Position numbers and translations under genes: made by a program. This document shows positions 40,912 to 49,183 of a DNA stretch of 56,913 nucleotides, in pieces (positions within the stretch are counted from its first letter, which is position 1; every line of letters starts with the position of its first letter). Source of the DNA: an uncultured Clostridia bacterium (GTDB lineage Bacteria > Bacillota > Clostridia > Lachnospirales > Lachnospiraceae); assembly GCA_946611595.1 (NCBI GenBank), contig CAMODY010000001.1, forward strand, positions 1-56,913, given 5' to 3'. The notes under the pieces are model-generated. The model had not been told where the DNA came from. It did no database searches and was given only the letters and a program-made list of their open reading frames with translations.

Positions 40912-43593
40912 TTATTCCGTTGACGTCTCATCAGTGTCTTCGCTTCCGGTATCCTCAGTTGGATCCGTTGACGTCTTGGCATCCTCTTCAGCTTTTCGCT
41001 TCGACTCTTCTTCTGCCCGGCTCTTCGACTCCCATTCCGCCGTATGGATCGTACACTTATCTTTTGGAGCTGCGTACTCACTATCGGCAGTCGTGCCTTT
41101 CGCCTCGCCTCCGGTTACATCCATCGGCCTTGTTCTGCATACAAGTGTGGTCGTCTTCGGGCAATACTCTGTCGGAAGTTTCTTAGACTCTTCACAGACT
41201 GTGCAGCTGGTATGTACATCACAGGAACCGCCCGGAACCGTTCCCTCTGCAAAGTATTCACTGATAACAGTAGAGCCGCCCGGATCTTTGTCGCAAAGAT
41301 CACCAACCGGAAGTTTACCGGACTTCTTGCAGATTGCAGCCTGTACGATACCGCCGGTCATCTCAAACTCGCCTCCGGTCTTGCCCATTGCCTCGCAGAC
41401 CTGATTCATGATCCTTGCCCACATATATTCGTGGTAGCTTCCGCCCATCTCGATACTTCTGTTCTCGTCGTATCCTGTCCAGATGGAAGCTGCAAGGCCG
41501 TTCGGTACATAACCACAGAACCAAAGATCCTTGTCGTCTGTTGTCGTACCGGTCTTACCTGCTGCCGGAGTTCCGGTATCCCAAAGCTGGCAGGCTGTAC
41601 CTGTACCGCTGTTAACAACATCCTGCATTGCGCTGGTAAGAAGGCTGGCTGTGCTCTCTTTAATAACTGTATGTGTTTCAGGCGTATTATCTAAAACAAC
41701 GGTTCCGTCCATTGCTACGATCTTCGTATAAAGGACCGGTTCTAAATAATTACCTTTGTTAGCAATTGTTCCGAATGCGGCTGTGATCTCAAGGTTTGTA
41801 ATACCATTTGTGATACCACCAAGAGCCGTTGCCACATGCTCATCGTTCTGCGGATCGATCGTTGAGAAACCAAAACTCTGCAGATACTGAATTCCTAAGT
41901 AAGGCCCAATATCATAAAGTGTCTTAACCGCAAGAACGTTCATAGAATCACGGATACCATCGCGGACTGTACTAAGGCCTCTGTAGGAATCGCCCCACCA
42001 GTTATGAACGTCACGGTTAATATTACCGCCATAATGGAACGGAGAGTCATCGATTGCCGTACCTAAAGTATAGCCTGCAGCATCTATAGCCGGAGCATAT
42101 GCAGAAAGTACCTTGAAGCAGGATCCCGGCTGTCTTGTTGTATCCTTCGCTCTGTTAAGAGTTAAGTTCTGGGTTTTTTCTCCACGGCCGCCGCAAAGAG
42201 CAAGGACCTGTCCGGTCGTGTAATCCATGACAGTAAAGGAGACCTGAGGCTGGATCGTATAAACCGTATTTTCATAGCTGATCACATCGCCTTCTTTAAT
42301 ATAGTAATCCTTAAACTGCTGGATTGCTGCATCGGCATCTTCCGTGCTGTAGTAATCGTGTTTGTATTCGTTTCTATCTGTCTGGTTGTTATAGAAGTTG
42401 AATTCTCCTAAAACATCCTCTTTATAGCGGGTAATATCTCTTTGATTCAGATATTCGGTCGTTCCATCCGGATGCTCAACCGTAAGATCCCAACTGATCG
42501 CATAAGTGCTGTCTCCCGGATAGTTATCCCAGTTGTTAACCTCTCTGTCTACAATCTCCTGAACGGTTGGATTCTGTGTTGCATAAACAGTAAGACCACC
42601 TGTGTAGAGCATGTTGTATGCCTGTGCATAACTATAGCCGCCCTTTTCCTGAAGATCATCGATCAGGTCATCAACAAGGGAATCGACAAAGTAGGAGTAC
42701 AGGGAGTTGCCCTGGCTCTGTGCGTTATCACTGACACCTGCATAGACATCTTCCGCCCATGCCGCATCATATTCTTCCTGAGTGATGTGGCCGTTCTTCA
42801 GCATCCTGTCTAAGCATGCCTCCATTCTCTGGCGGTTCTTTTCAGGGAAGCGGGCCGGGTTATTTGCACTCGGGTTCTGTGTGATCGCAGCTATGACGGC
42901 ACACTGTGCAATATCAAGCTGGGAAACATCTTTATTGAAATAATACTTGGAAGCGATCTTAACACCATAGTTACCACCGCCTAAGTTGATAGTATTCAGG
43001 TAGTTGATCAGGATTTCTTCCTTACTCATCTCCTTTTCAAGACCTAAAGCTAAGATCTGCTCCTGAATTTTTCTTCGAAGAAGGGATCCTTTAGAACGCT
43101 CAAAACCACCGGTCTCAAAGACGTTGTTTTTGATCAGCTGCTGCGTAATGGTAGAAGCACCCTGACTGTCATGATCTTTAATGATGCTCCACACCGCTCT
43201 GGCAATACCCTTTAAATCGACACCGTTATGCTCATAGAAACGTTCGTCCTCAAGATCGATGAAAGCATATTTCAGCGCCTCAGGAATCTCATCTAAGGAA
43301 GCTTCGATTCTCTTTGCGCTGGCAGCGGAAAGCTGAACGATCTGATTGCCATTCGCATCCAGGATCGTCGTCGGATACATCGTAGGCACAACTGTAACTT
43401 CACTCAGAGAAGGAGTGGATTTTGCAATACCAACAACAACACCTAAACCTGTGCAAAGAACGATACAGATAATTGCAAGTATTGTAAGTAAAACGTAGCG
43501 GATAATCCTGACTACGATGCTCGTTTTTTTCTTTTTCTTCCCCGAATTGAGGTTTTTCTGTTTTGCCTGTACTTCTTCGGAATTAAATTTCAT
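40912..43593 (-). CDS. Class A penicillin-binding protein (PBP1A type)
   Basis: The 893-residue protein has a basic cytoplasmic start, a membrane anchor (about 27-55), a GT51 transglycosylase domain (FIDLEDERFYEHNGVD, GASTITQQLIKN, NYLNTINLGGGNYG) and a transpeptidase domain with the SxxK serine in QPGSCFK, the SxN motif in RDSMN and KTGTTTD. It polymerises and cross-links peptidoglycan outside the membrane. The C-terminal 150 residues form a tail with eight cysteines (for example CDVHTSCTVCEES) followed by a Glu/Ser/Thr-rich end. It has a perfect consensus promoter and a GAGG ribosome site, and dapA and dapB follow. Confidence 0.96.
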   Translation of the reverse strand: MKFNSEEVQAKQKNLNSGKKKKKTSIVVRIIRYVLLTILAIICIVLCTGLGVVVGIAKSTPSLSEVTVVPTMYPTTILDANGNQIVQLSAASAKRIEASLDEIPEALKYAFIDLEDERFYEHNGVDLKGIARAVWSIIKDHDSQGASTITQQLIKNNVFETGGFERSKGSLLRRKIQEQILALGLEKEMSKEEILINYLNTINLGGGNYGVKIASKYYFNKDVSQLDIAQCAVIAAITQNPSANNPARFPEKNRQRMEACLDRMLKNGHITQEEYDAAWAEDVYAGVSDNAQSQGNSLYSYFVDSLVDDLIDDLQEKGGYSYAQAYNMLYTGGLTVYATQNPTVQEIVDREVNNWDNYPGDSTYAISWDLTVEHPDGTTEYLNQRDITRYKEDVLGEFNFYNNQTDRNEYKHDYYSTEDADAAIQQFKDYYIKEGDVISYENTVYTIQPQVSFTVMDYTTGQVLALCGGRGEKTQNLTLNRAKDTTRQPGSCFKVLSAYAPAIDAAGYTLGTAIDDSPFHYGGNINRDVHNWWGDSYRGLSTVRDGIRDSMNVLAVKTLYDIGPYLGIQYLQSFGFSTIDPQNDEHVATALGGITNGITNLEITAAFGTIANKGNYLEPVLYTKIVAMDGTVVLDNTPETHTVIKESTASLLTSAMQDVVNSGTGTACQLWDTGTPAAGKTGTTTDDKDLWFCGYVPNGLAASIWTGYDENRSIEMGGSYHEYMWARIMNQVCEAMGKTGGEFEMTGGIVQAAICKKSGKLPVGDLCDKDPGGSTVISEYFAEGTVPGGSCDVHTSCTVCEESKKLPTEYCPKTTTLVCRTRPMDVTGGEAKGTTADSEYAAPKDKCTIHTAEWESKSRAEEESKRKAEEDAKTSTDPTEDTGSEDTDETSTE

Positions 43594-43641
43594 ATATTAA
43601 CCTCATAATAAGTGCTCATTTTCAGTGTATATAGATGGTAA

Positions 43642-43670
43642 ATTATACATCATATGCCCATTCTTGTCAA
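43642..43670 (-). promoter_or_regulatory. Consensus promoter of the PBP1A gene
   Basis: On the minus strand a perfect TTGACA (43665-43670) and a perfect TATAAT (43642-43647) stand 17 bp apart. This is the strongest promoter I see in the window; the leader is about 42 nt. Confidence 0.88.
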
Positions 43671-43711
43671 AAAACGCTATGACGAAAAACGCCCTTAAAA
43701 CAGGCATTTTA

Positions 43712-43740
43712 TTGTGAAAAACAGAAAAAAATGTTAAAAT
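43712..43740 (+). promoter_or_regulatory. Promoter of the yigZ-like gene
   Basis: TTGTGA (43712-43717), a 17-bp spacer ending in TGT, and TAAAAT (43735-43740) form an extended -10 promoter. It is divergent from the PBP1A promoter. Confidence 0.55.
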
Positions 43741-43798
43741 TTTTTGAACATTATGTTATCTGCTGATCAAGGCTAAAAAAGGAGATAAAATCCCCAAA

Positions 43799-44449
43799 AT
43801 GTGTGCTTATGTTGTTTCCGGTCAGTCGGAATCTAAAATCGAGGTCAAAAAATCGATTTTTATTGCGACAGTAAGAGAAGTTCATACCGAAGAAGAGGCG
43901 CTATCCTTCTTAGAAGAGATGAGGAAGGCTTATTGGGATGCAAAGCACAATTGCTATGCCTATATTATCGGGGAGCGCAGTGAGATCCGCCGTTTTTCCG
44001 ACGACAAAGAACCTCAGGGAACTGCCGGGAAGCCGATCTTAGAGGCAATCTCTGCCGGTGGTTTTCAAAATACTGCCGTCGTTGTGACCCGCTACTTTGG
44101 CGGCGTGCTCCTGGGAACAGGCGGACTCGTAAGAGCTTACAGCCAGGCCGCATCTTTAGGCCTTTCAGAATCGGCCCATTTTCCTGTAGAAAGAGGAAAA
44201 CTTATATCCGTAGGCTGCAGTTATTCGGATTCCGGAAAGATTCAGTACCTGATCAACACCGCAAATATTCCTTTGATGGATTCTGTCTATGCTGAAGATG
44301 TGCATTTTACTTTAGCAGTCGCTGAATCCCTGGTCGACGGAACAGTGAAAAAAATAACAGAAGCCGCAAATGGTGCAGCTTCTGTTCAAATCTTAGAAGA
44401 TATTCATTTTATTCAGGACGGCTCATCGGCCAGACTCTATCAGTTCTGA
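43799..44449 (+). CDS. YigZ/IMPACT (UPF0029) family protein
   Basis: The 216-residue protein has the family core KSIFIATVREVHTEEEA, DAKHNCYAYIIG, FSDDKEPQGTAGKPIL and VVVTRYFGGVLLGTGGLVRAYSQA, followed by the C-terminal DUF1949-like domain. The bacterial proteins are linked to translation stress, but their biochemical role is not settled. The only ribosome site, GGAG at 43781-43784, is 14 nt from the ATG, an unusually long spacing. The stop lies 3 bp from the stop of valS on the other strand. Confidence 0.92.
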   Translation: MCAYVVSGQSESKIEVKKSIFIATVREVHTEEEALSFLEEMRKAYWDAKHNCYAYIIGERSEIRRFSDDKEPQGTAGKPILEAISAGGFQNTAVVVTRYFGGVLLGTGGLVRAYSQAASLGLSESAHFPVERGKLISVGCSYSDSGKIQYLINTANIPLMDSVYAEDVHFTLAVAESLVDGTVKKITEAANGAASVQILEDIHFIQDGSSARLYQF

Positions 44450-44452
44450 TCT

Positions 44453-47110
44453 TCAGCCTTTCATTTTTTCGATCTGCGTGAGCACTTTTTCAAGCTGTGC
44501 AGCATATTTTTCACGCTTTTCTTTCTCCTGATTAATCTTTGCTTCCGGTGCCTTGCTTACAAAGTTCGGATTATTCAGCATTCCGTCGGAACGTTTCAGT
44601 TCCCCTTCAAGACGCTTCTTCTCTGTTTCCAGTCTTGCGATTTCTTTTTCTTTATCAACAAGCTCTTCAAGCGGGATATAAACAGCCACATCTGCAAGCT
44701 GTACGCTGACAGCATCATCTCCGATACCGTTCATATCACCCTGAACATATACTTCCGCTGCCTTACCAAGGGAAGCAAAGAAAATCTTACCGTTTTCAAA
44801 GATATCCCGTACATGCTCTTTTTCGCTTACCACATAAACCGGAACTTTTCTTCCAAGCGGCACATTCATGTCGGATCTTACCGTACGGATTCCGCGAACC
44901 GCTTCCTTGATCATCTCAGTTGCTTCTTCACAGTCTGCAAAGTCCATTGCCTCTGTATATTCCGGCCATGCAGAGATCATGATCGACTCTTCCGGTGCTT
45001 CAAAAAGAACATAAGGTCTTAATGTTGTGTAGATCTCTTCTGTTACAAACGGCATATATGGATGCAGAAGCTTAAGGGAGATCATCAGGACCTTCTGCAG
45101 AGTATAAAGCGCTGCCTCTTTAGAGTCATTCTCCCCGTAAAGACGCGGCTTAACCATCTCAATATACCAGTCGCAGAACTCCTCCCAAATGAACTCATAC
45201 AGTTTATCTGCTGCAATACCAATCTCATATTTATCAAGATTCTCTGTAACTTCTTTTGCAAGACGGTTTGCCTTTGAAAGGATCCATTTGTCTGCATCCT
45301 GAAGTTTGTCAGTCGGGCATGCTTCTTTAAGGCCATCTTCCGGCATATTCATCATGATGAAACGGGAAGCGTTCCAGATCTTATTAGCAAAGTTACGGCT
45401 CGCCTGTACTCTCTCATAATAGAAACGCATATCATTTCCAGGAGAGTTTCCGGTTGCCAAAGTAAATCGGAGTGCATCTGCGCCGTACTGGTCGATAACT
45501 TCGAGAGGGTCAATACCATTTCCTAAGGACTTACTCATTTTCCTTCCCTGATCGTCCCTTACAAGACCAGTGAAAAGCACGGAGTCAAACGGACGATCGC
45601 CCATTTGCTCATAACCGGAGAAGATCATTCGGATGACCCAGAAGAAGATGATATCATAACCGGTGATCAAAAGATTTGTCGGATAGAAATACTCAAGCTC
45701 CTTGGTCTTTTCCGGCCAGCCAAGTGTTGAAAATGGCCAGAGTGCAGAAGAAAACCAGGTGTCTAAGCAGTCTTCATCCTGCTTAAAACTTGTGCAGCCG
45801 CAATCCGGACACTTATCCGGCATTGCCTTCGCAACAACCATCTTTCCGCATTCATTGCAGTAATAAGCCGGAATACGGTGTCCCCACCAAAGCTGTCTGG
45901 AAATACACCAGTCACGAATATTATCCGTCCAGTTATGATACAGCTTGCTCATACGCGGAGGGATCAGTTTTACTTCGCCCTCGTCAACTGCTTTAATAGC
46001 CGGTTTGATCATCTCATCCATTTTTACGAACCACTGCTCTTTTACCATAGGCTCAATAACAGTAGAACAACGGTCATGATAACCGACTGCATGCTCATGA
46101 TCTAAAACTTTAACAAGGAGACCAAGCTCTTCCAGATCTTTTACAACAGCCTCTCTTGCCTCATAAGTTCCCATGCCGGCATATTTACCGCCGTTTTCAT
46201 TGATAGATCCGTCATCATTAAATACGCAGATCTCTTCAAGCCCATGCTTTCTTCCGAGCTCGAAGTCGTTCGGGTCGTGTGCCGGAGTTACTTTCATCGC
46301 ACCGGTTCCAACCTCCAGATCGATATACTCATCTGCAATGATCGGAATTTCTCTATCCATCAGAGGAAGGATGCAGGTCTTTCCGATATACTTCTGATAT
46401 CTCGGATCATCCGGATGAACAACGACCGCTGTATCGCCAAGCATGGTCTCCGGACGCGTTGTTGCAATTTCAATAAAATCATCCTCACCCTTGATCGGAT
46501 AATTGATATGCCAGAAATGTCCGGCAGTATCTTTATGCTCTACTTCCGCATCACTGACAGAAGTCTGGCATTTCGGACACCAGTTGATGATCTTGGTGCC
46601 TTTATAGATCCAGCCTTTTTCATAAAGCTTTACAAAAACTTCAAGGACAGCATCCGATACGCCTTCATCCATCGTAAAGCGCTCTCTGTCCCAGTCAGCG
46701 GAGCTGCCAAGCTTTTTAAGCTGATTTACGATACGTCCGCCGTATTCTTCTTTCCATTCCCAGGCGCGCTTTAAGAAGCCTTCTCTTCCAAGGTCTTCTT
46801 TATGAAGGCCTTGTTTTTTCAGTTCCTCAATGATCTTTACTTCCGTTGCAATTGATGCGTGGTCGCAGCCAGGCTGCCAAAGGGCATTATAGCCCTGCAT
46901 TCTTTTCTGACGGATCACAACGTCCTGAAGTGTGTTATTCAGCGCATGCCCCATATGAAGCTGTCCGGTGATGTTCGGAGGCGGCATGATGATCGTGAAT
47001 GGCTTTTTGCTTTCATCCACTTCAGCATGAAAATACTTCTTTTCGATCCAATTGTCATAGATTCTCTGCTCAATTGCTTTCGGGTCGTAGGTTTTAGCTA
47101 GTTCTTTCAT
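44453..47110 (-). CDS. valS: Valyl-tRNA synthetase
   Basis: The 885-residue class I synthetase has the HIGH motif as HMGH (52-55) in PPPNITGQLHMGHALNNT, an editing domain, a zinc knuckle (CNECGK then CPDCGC) and KMSKS at about 524-528, with a C-terminal coiled coil (about 815-885). It charges tRNA-Val. Its start overlaps the 3' end of the upstream unknown gene by 17 bp, so there is no room for a T-box leader, and expression is tied to the unknown three-gene module. The ribosome site is weak (GAAAGAAGAG). Confidence 0.97.
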   Translation of the reverse strand: MKELAKTYDPKAIEQRIYDNWIEKKYFHAEVDESKKPFTIIMPPPNITGQLHMGHALNNTLQDVVIRQKRMQGYNALWQPGCDHASIATEVKIIEELKKQGLHKEDLGREGFLKRAWEWKEEYGGRIVNQLKKLGSSADWDRERFTMDEGVSDAVLEVFVKLYEKGWIYKGTKIINWCPKCQTSVSDAEVEHKDTAGHFWHINYPIKGEDDFIEIATTRPETMLGDTAVVVHPDDPRYQKYIGKTCILPLMDREIPIIADEYIDLEVGTGAMKVTPAHDPNDFELGRKHGLEEICVFNDDGSINENGGKYAGMGTYEAREAVVKDLEELGLLVKVLDHEHAVGYHDRCSTVIEPMVKEQWFVKMDEMIKPAIKAVDEGEVKLIPPRMSKLYHNWTDNIRDWCISRQLWWGHRIPAYYCNECGKMVVAKAMPDKCPDCGCTSFKQDEDCLDTWFSSALWPFSTLGWPEKTKELEYFYPTNLLITGYDIIFFWVIRMIFSGYEQMGDRPFDSVLFTGLVRDDQGRKMSKSLGNGIDPLEVIDQYGADALRFTLATGNSPGNDMRFYYERVQASRNFANKIWNASRFIMMNMPEDGLKEACPTDKLQDADKWILSKANRLAKEVTENLDKYEIGIAADKLYEFIWEEFCDWYIEMVKPRLYGENDSKEAALYTLQKVLMISLKLLHPYMPFVTEEIYTTLRPYVLFEAPEESIMISAWPEYTEAMDFADCEEATEMIKEAVRGIRTVRSDMNVPLGRKVPVYVVSEKEHVRDIFENGKIFFASLGKAAEVYVQGDMNGIGDDAVSVQLADVAVYIPLEELVDKEKEIARLETEKKRLEGELKRSDGMLNNPNFVSKAPEAKINQEKEKREKYAAQLEKVLTQIEKMKG

Positions 47111-47897
47111 AATACTCTTCTTTCCAGTTATCTATTATAGTCTGGCGGTTAATGCCATTTTCAAAATCATATATAAAGTTGACCGTTTCGTCACTAGTCT
47201 CGATCTCTCTTTTAAGCGCACCAACGCGGGCTCTGATCGTCTCTAAGGTCTCATCTGAAATATTATACTTGATGATCGTATTTAAAAGTTCTTCTTCATC
47301 GTTATTTACAAGTGCCATATAAACACAAGCTCTTGCATAGAGCGGATCCGGATACAGATCATAGGCATAGCCGAAAAAGCTGTTGGCGTTACGGCTCATA
47401 AAAAGCCGTGCATAGATCACACCGATCGAATAAGCTACCTTTGCATAGAAGGCTTCGCTTAAGGCTTCTTTTTCCATTCCGGAAAGAATTTCAAAATAAA
47501 CTCTTAAAGCCGATTCCAGTTTTCCCATTTTATAGTAGCCATCCGCTTCGATCCGAAGTCGTTCTGCTTCCGACATAATGTCAATGTTCATGACATAAGC
47601 TGCAACAACACTCAGCTCACTGCCGGAATAATAATGACTTTCTTTCAGAAGGTAGCGGATAAAATCTTTAAGATCCGCATTCTGCATCGACAGCCTTCTA
47701 AGTTCCTCTGCAATATCTTCCCTTCCAAGTTCCTTTTCAATATAGTCAAAAAGTTCATCGCAGAAAAACTCCCGATAAACCAGGTTAATATGATTGAAGA
47801 TAAAGAAATTGATCTCTTCCAGAGAATAGACATTTGTCTTTATCGCCTCAATATAATATGGAGTTTGTGACTGTCTTCCACAGACCTGAATTGCCAT
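47094..47897 (-). CDS. Uncharacterised helical, TPR-like protein (third gene of ASKHA module)
   Basis: I do not recognise this 267-residue, mostly helical cytoplasmic protein. Residues about 110-205 look like two or three TPR-type helical hairpins (SEAERLRIEADGYYKMGKLE, then residues 133-160 and the YARACVYMAL helix near 198), suggesting protein binding. There is no signal peptide or membrane segment. It starts 3 bp after the ASKHA gene and overlaps valS by 17 bp. Together with the two genes upstream it forms a conserved-looking unit; its likely job is to bridge or regulate the ATPase and the large solenoid protein. Confidence 0.8.
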   Translation of the reverse strand: MAIQVCGRQSQTPYYIEAIKTNVYSLEEINFFIFNHINLVYREFFCDELFDYIEKELGREDIAEELRRLSMQNADLKDFIRYLLKESHYYSGSELSVVAAYVMNIDIMSEAERLRIEADGYYKMGKLESALRVYFEILSGMEKEALSEAFYAKVAYSIGVIYARLFMSRNANSFFGYAYDLYPDPLYARACVYMALVNNDEEELLNTIIKYNISDETLETIRARVGALKREIETSDETVNFIYDFENGINRQTIIDNWKEEYYERTS

Positions 47898-47900
47898 TGT

Positions 47901-49181
47901 TTATCCTTCTAACTCGCTTGTTAAATCCACCTGCTTTGAAACTTCAAATCCACTTGACGGGAACAGATCTCCAAAGCCTTTATCCCGAACGCATACTTCA
48001 AAGCAGTATTCATTCATATATTGAAGTTCGATCTCAATCCGAGTCGCCTTATGCGGTCTTCTCGGAATCTGGGAAATATCGATATCAAAACTGGTTCTTT
48101 TGTTCTCGATCAGAGAAGTTACATAAAAACGGATCACATCCGGCTCACTTACGATAAAATCCATCCGCATTCCTGCATCGAACCAGTCCTTAGGCGCCCT
48201 GCTTAGATTAAGAAGGAGCGTTTCATCTTTATGTTTTGCCTCCACCGAGATCGTATGTTTTGTCCTTCCGGCACACACGATATTATAATCCTCTCCCGGA
48301 TGCTGGATCCTTAAAAGCCCGGAAAGGCACGCACCTTTTGCATATAAGTTGTTTCCTTTAAACGCTCTGTTCGTTTCAGAAACCTTGCGGAGTGTTTTTC
48401 CAAACCAAAGATTTGAAAATCCTTCTCCCGTGAAAAAGACGCTGGAGATCCGGCTCTCTGCAGTGATCTCTTCATAAAGCGCAGTAAGCTTTTGATCCAT
48501 CTGCTCCATCAGCACGCCGTTTCCCATATCTGCCATGGAAAAATCAGCCGTATGCATCCGTTCACTGATGTAGACCAGATAATCCTGTCCGCTTCTTGTG
48601 ACTGTCAGAACTTTCTCATAAAAGCCATCCGGCGTAAAGTCAAACAAAACCGAGCCCTTATTCCAGATGGACGGATCCTCGTTCAACAAATAATATGCAA
48701 AACTTTCCGCACAGGTCTGAAGTTTCACTTTTTCAAGCGGAAGCTTTAAGATCCTGAACACGTCATTGATCGTCTGCTTGATCTCAAGCGTTACTCTTCT
48801 TAAGTTAATTGTAATATTTTCCACGCCCATAACAGATGTGGCCATCTGCGTAAGCTCAATAATCTTACCAAAGAAAACAGCTAAAAGCTGTGTGTAGGAA
48901 TAATCCTGTCCGTTGATCGTACACACTCCGCCCAGAAAAACATTTTCAAGAAAATCTTTATACAAACGCTCTCCTGTTTTTTCTGCATACTCAACTGCTG
49001 GCTGTCCGATGATCCAGTCCTTGGTCTCATGATTATAGCAAAGAGCCGTCGGGATCAGATATCGCATCGTCTCACCGCCATAGGAAATCGACTCCGGACG
49101 CTCATGGCGGTTGGAGTAATAGCTTGCCTGACAATATTTACCTGCATAATCGATCCCTATGATCAGTCCGCGTTTATCCAT
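47901..49181 (-). CDS. Actin/Hsp70-fold (ASKHA) ATPase-like protein, unknown function
   Basis: The 426-residue protein shows the ASKHA layout: phosphate-1 loop IIGIDYAGKYC (about 7-17), a connect-1-like stretch ending AESFAYYLL (158-166), phosphate-2 VLFDFTPDGFYE (178-189), adenosine motif VFFTGEGFS (248-256) and connect-2 YAKGACLSGLL (280-290). Residues about 300-426 are a beta-rich C-terminal domain, loosely like the substrate domain of Hsp70. It resembles DUF5716 proteins (name from memory). It lies 2 bp after the 1013-residue gene and 3 bp before the TPR-like gene. A chaperone-like or filament/switch ATPase role is inferred from the fold only; the second-loop Gly/Thr pattern is not canonical, so ATP hydrolysis is uncertain. 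Confidence 0.8.
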   Translation of the reverse strand: MDKRGLIIGIDYAGKYCQASYYSNRHERPESISYGGETMRYLIPTALCYNHETKDWIIGQPAVEYAEKTGERLYKDFLENVFLGGVCTINGQDYSYTQLLAVFFGKIIELTQMATSVMGVENITINLRRVTLEIKQTINDVFRILKLPLEKVKLQTCAESFAYYLLNEDPSIWNKGSVLFDFTPDGFYEKVLTVTRSGQDYLVYISERMHTADFSMADMGNGVLMEQMDQKLTALYEEITAESRISSVFFTGEGFSNLWFGKTLRKVSETNRAFKGNNLYAKGACLSGLLRIQHPGEDYNIVCAGRTKHTISVEAKHKDETLLLNLSRAPKDWFDAGMRMDFIVSEPDVIRFYVTSLIENKRTSFDIDISQIPRRPHKATRIEIELQYMNEYCFEVCVRDKGFGDLFPSSGFEVSKQVDLTSELEG

Positions 49182-49183
49182 GA

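Noticed and set aside
41044..41694. 216-codon open frame on the plus strand (with an overlapping one at 40934-41404)
   Set aside because: Both are antisense to the PBP1A gene, whose frame carries the transpeptidase and Cys-rich tail motifs.
47094..47130. T-box leader for valS (and for proS at 32888-32911)
   Set aside because: valS overlaps the upstream gene and proS follows metK by 24 bp, so no leader exists for a T-box stem or antiterminator.
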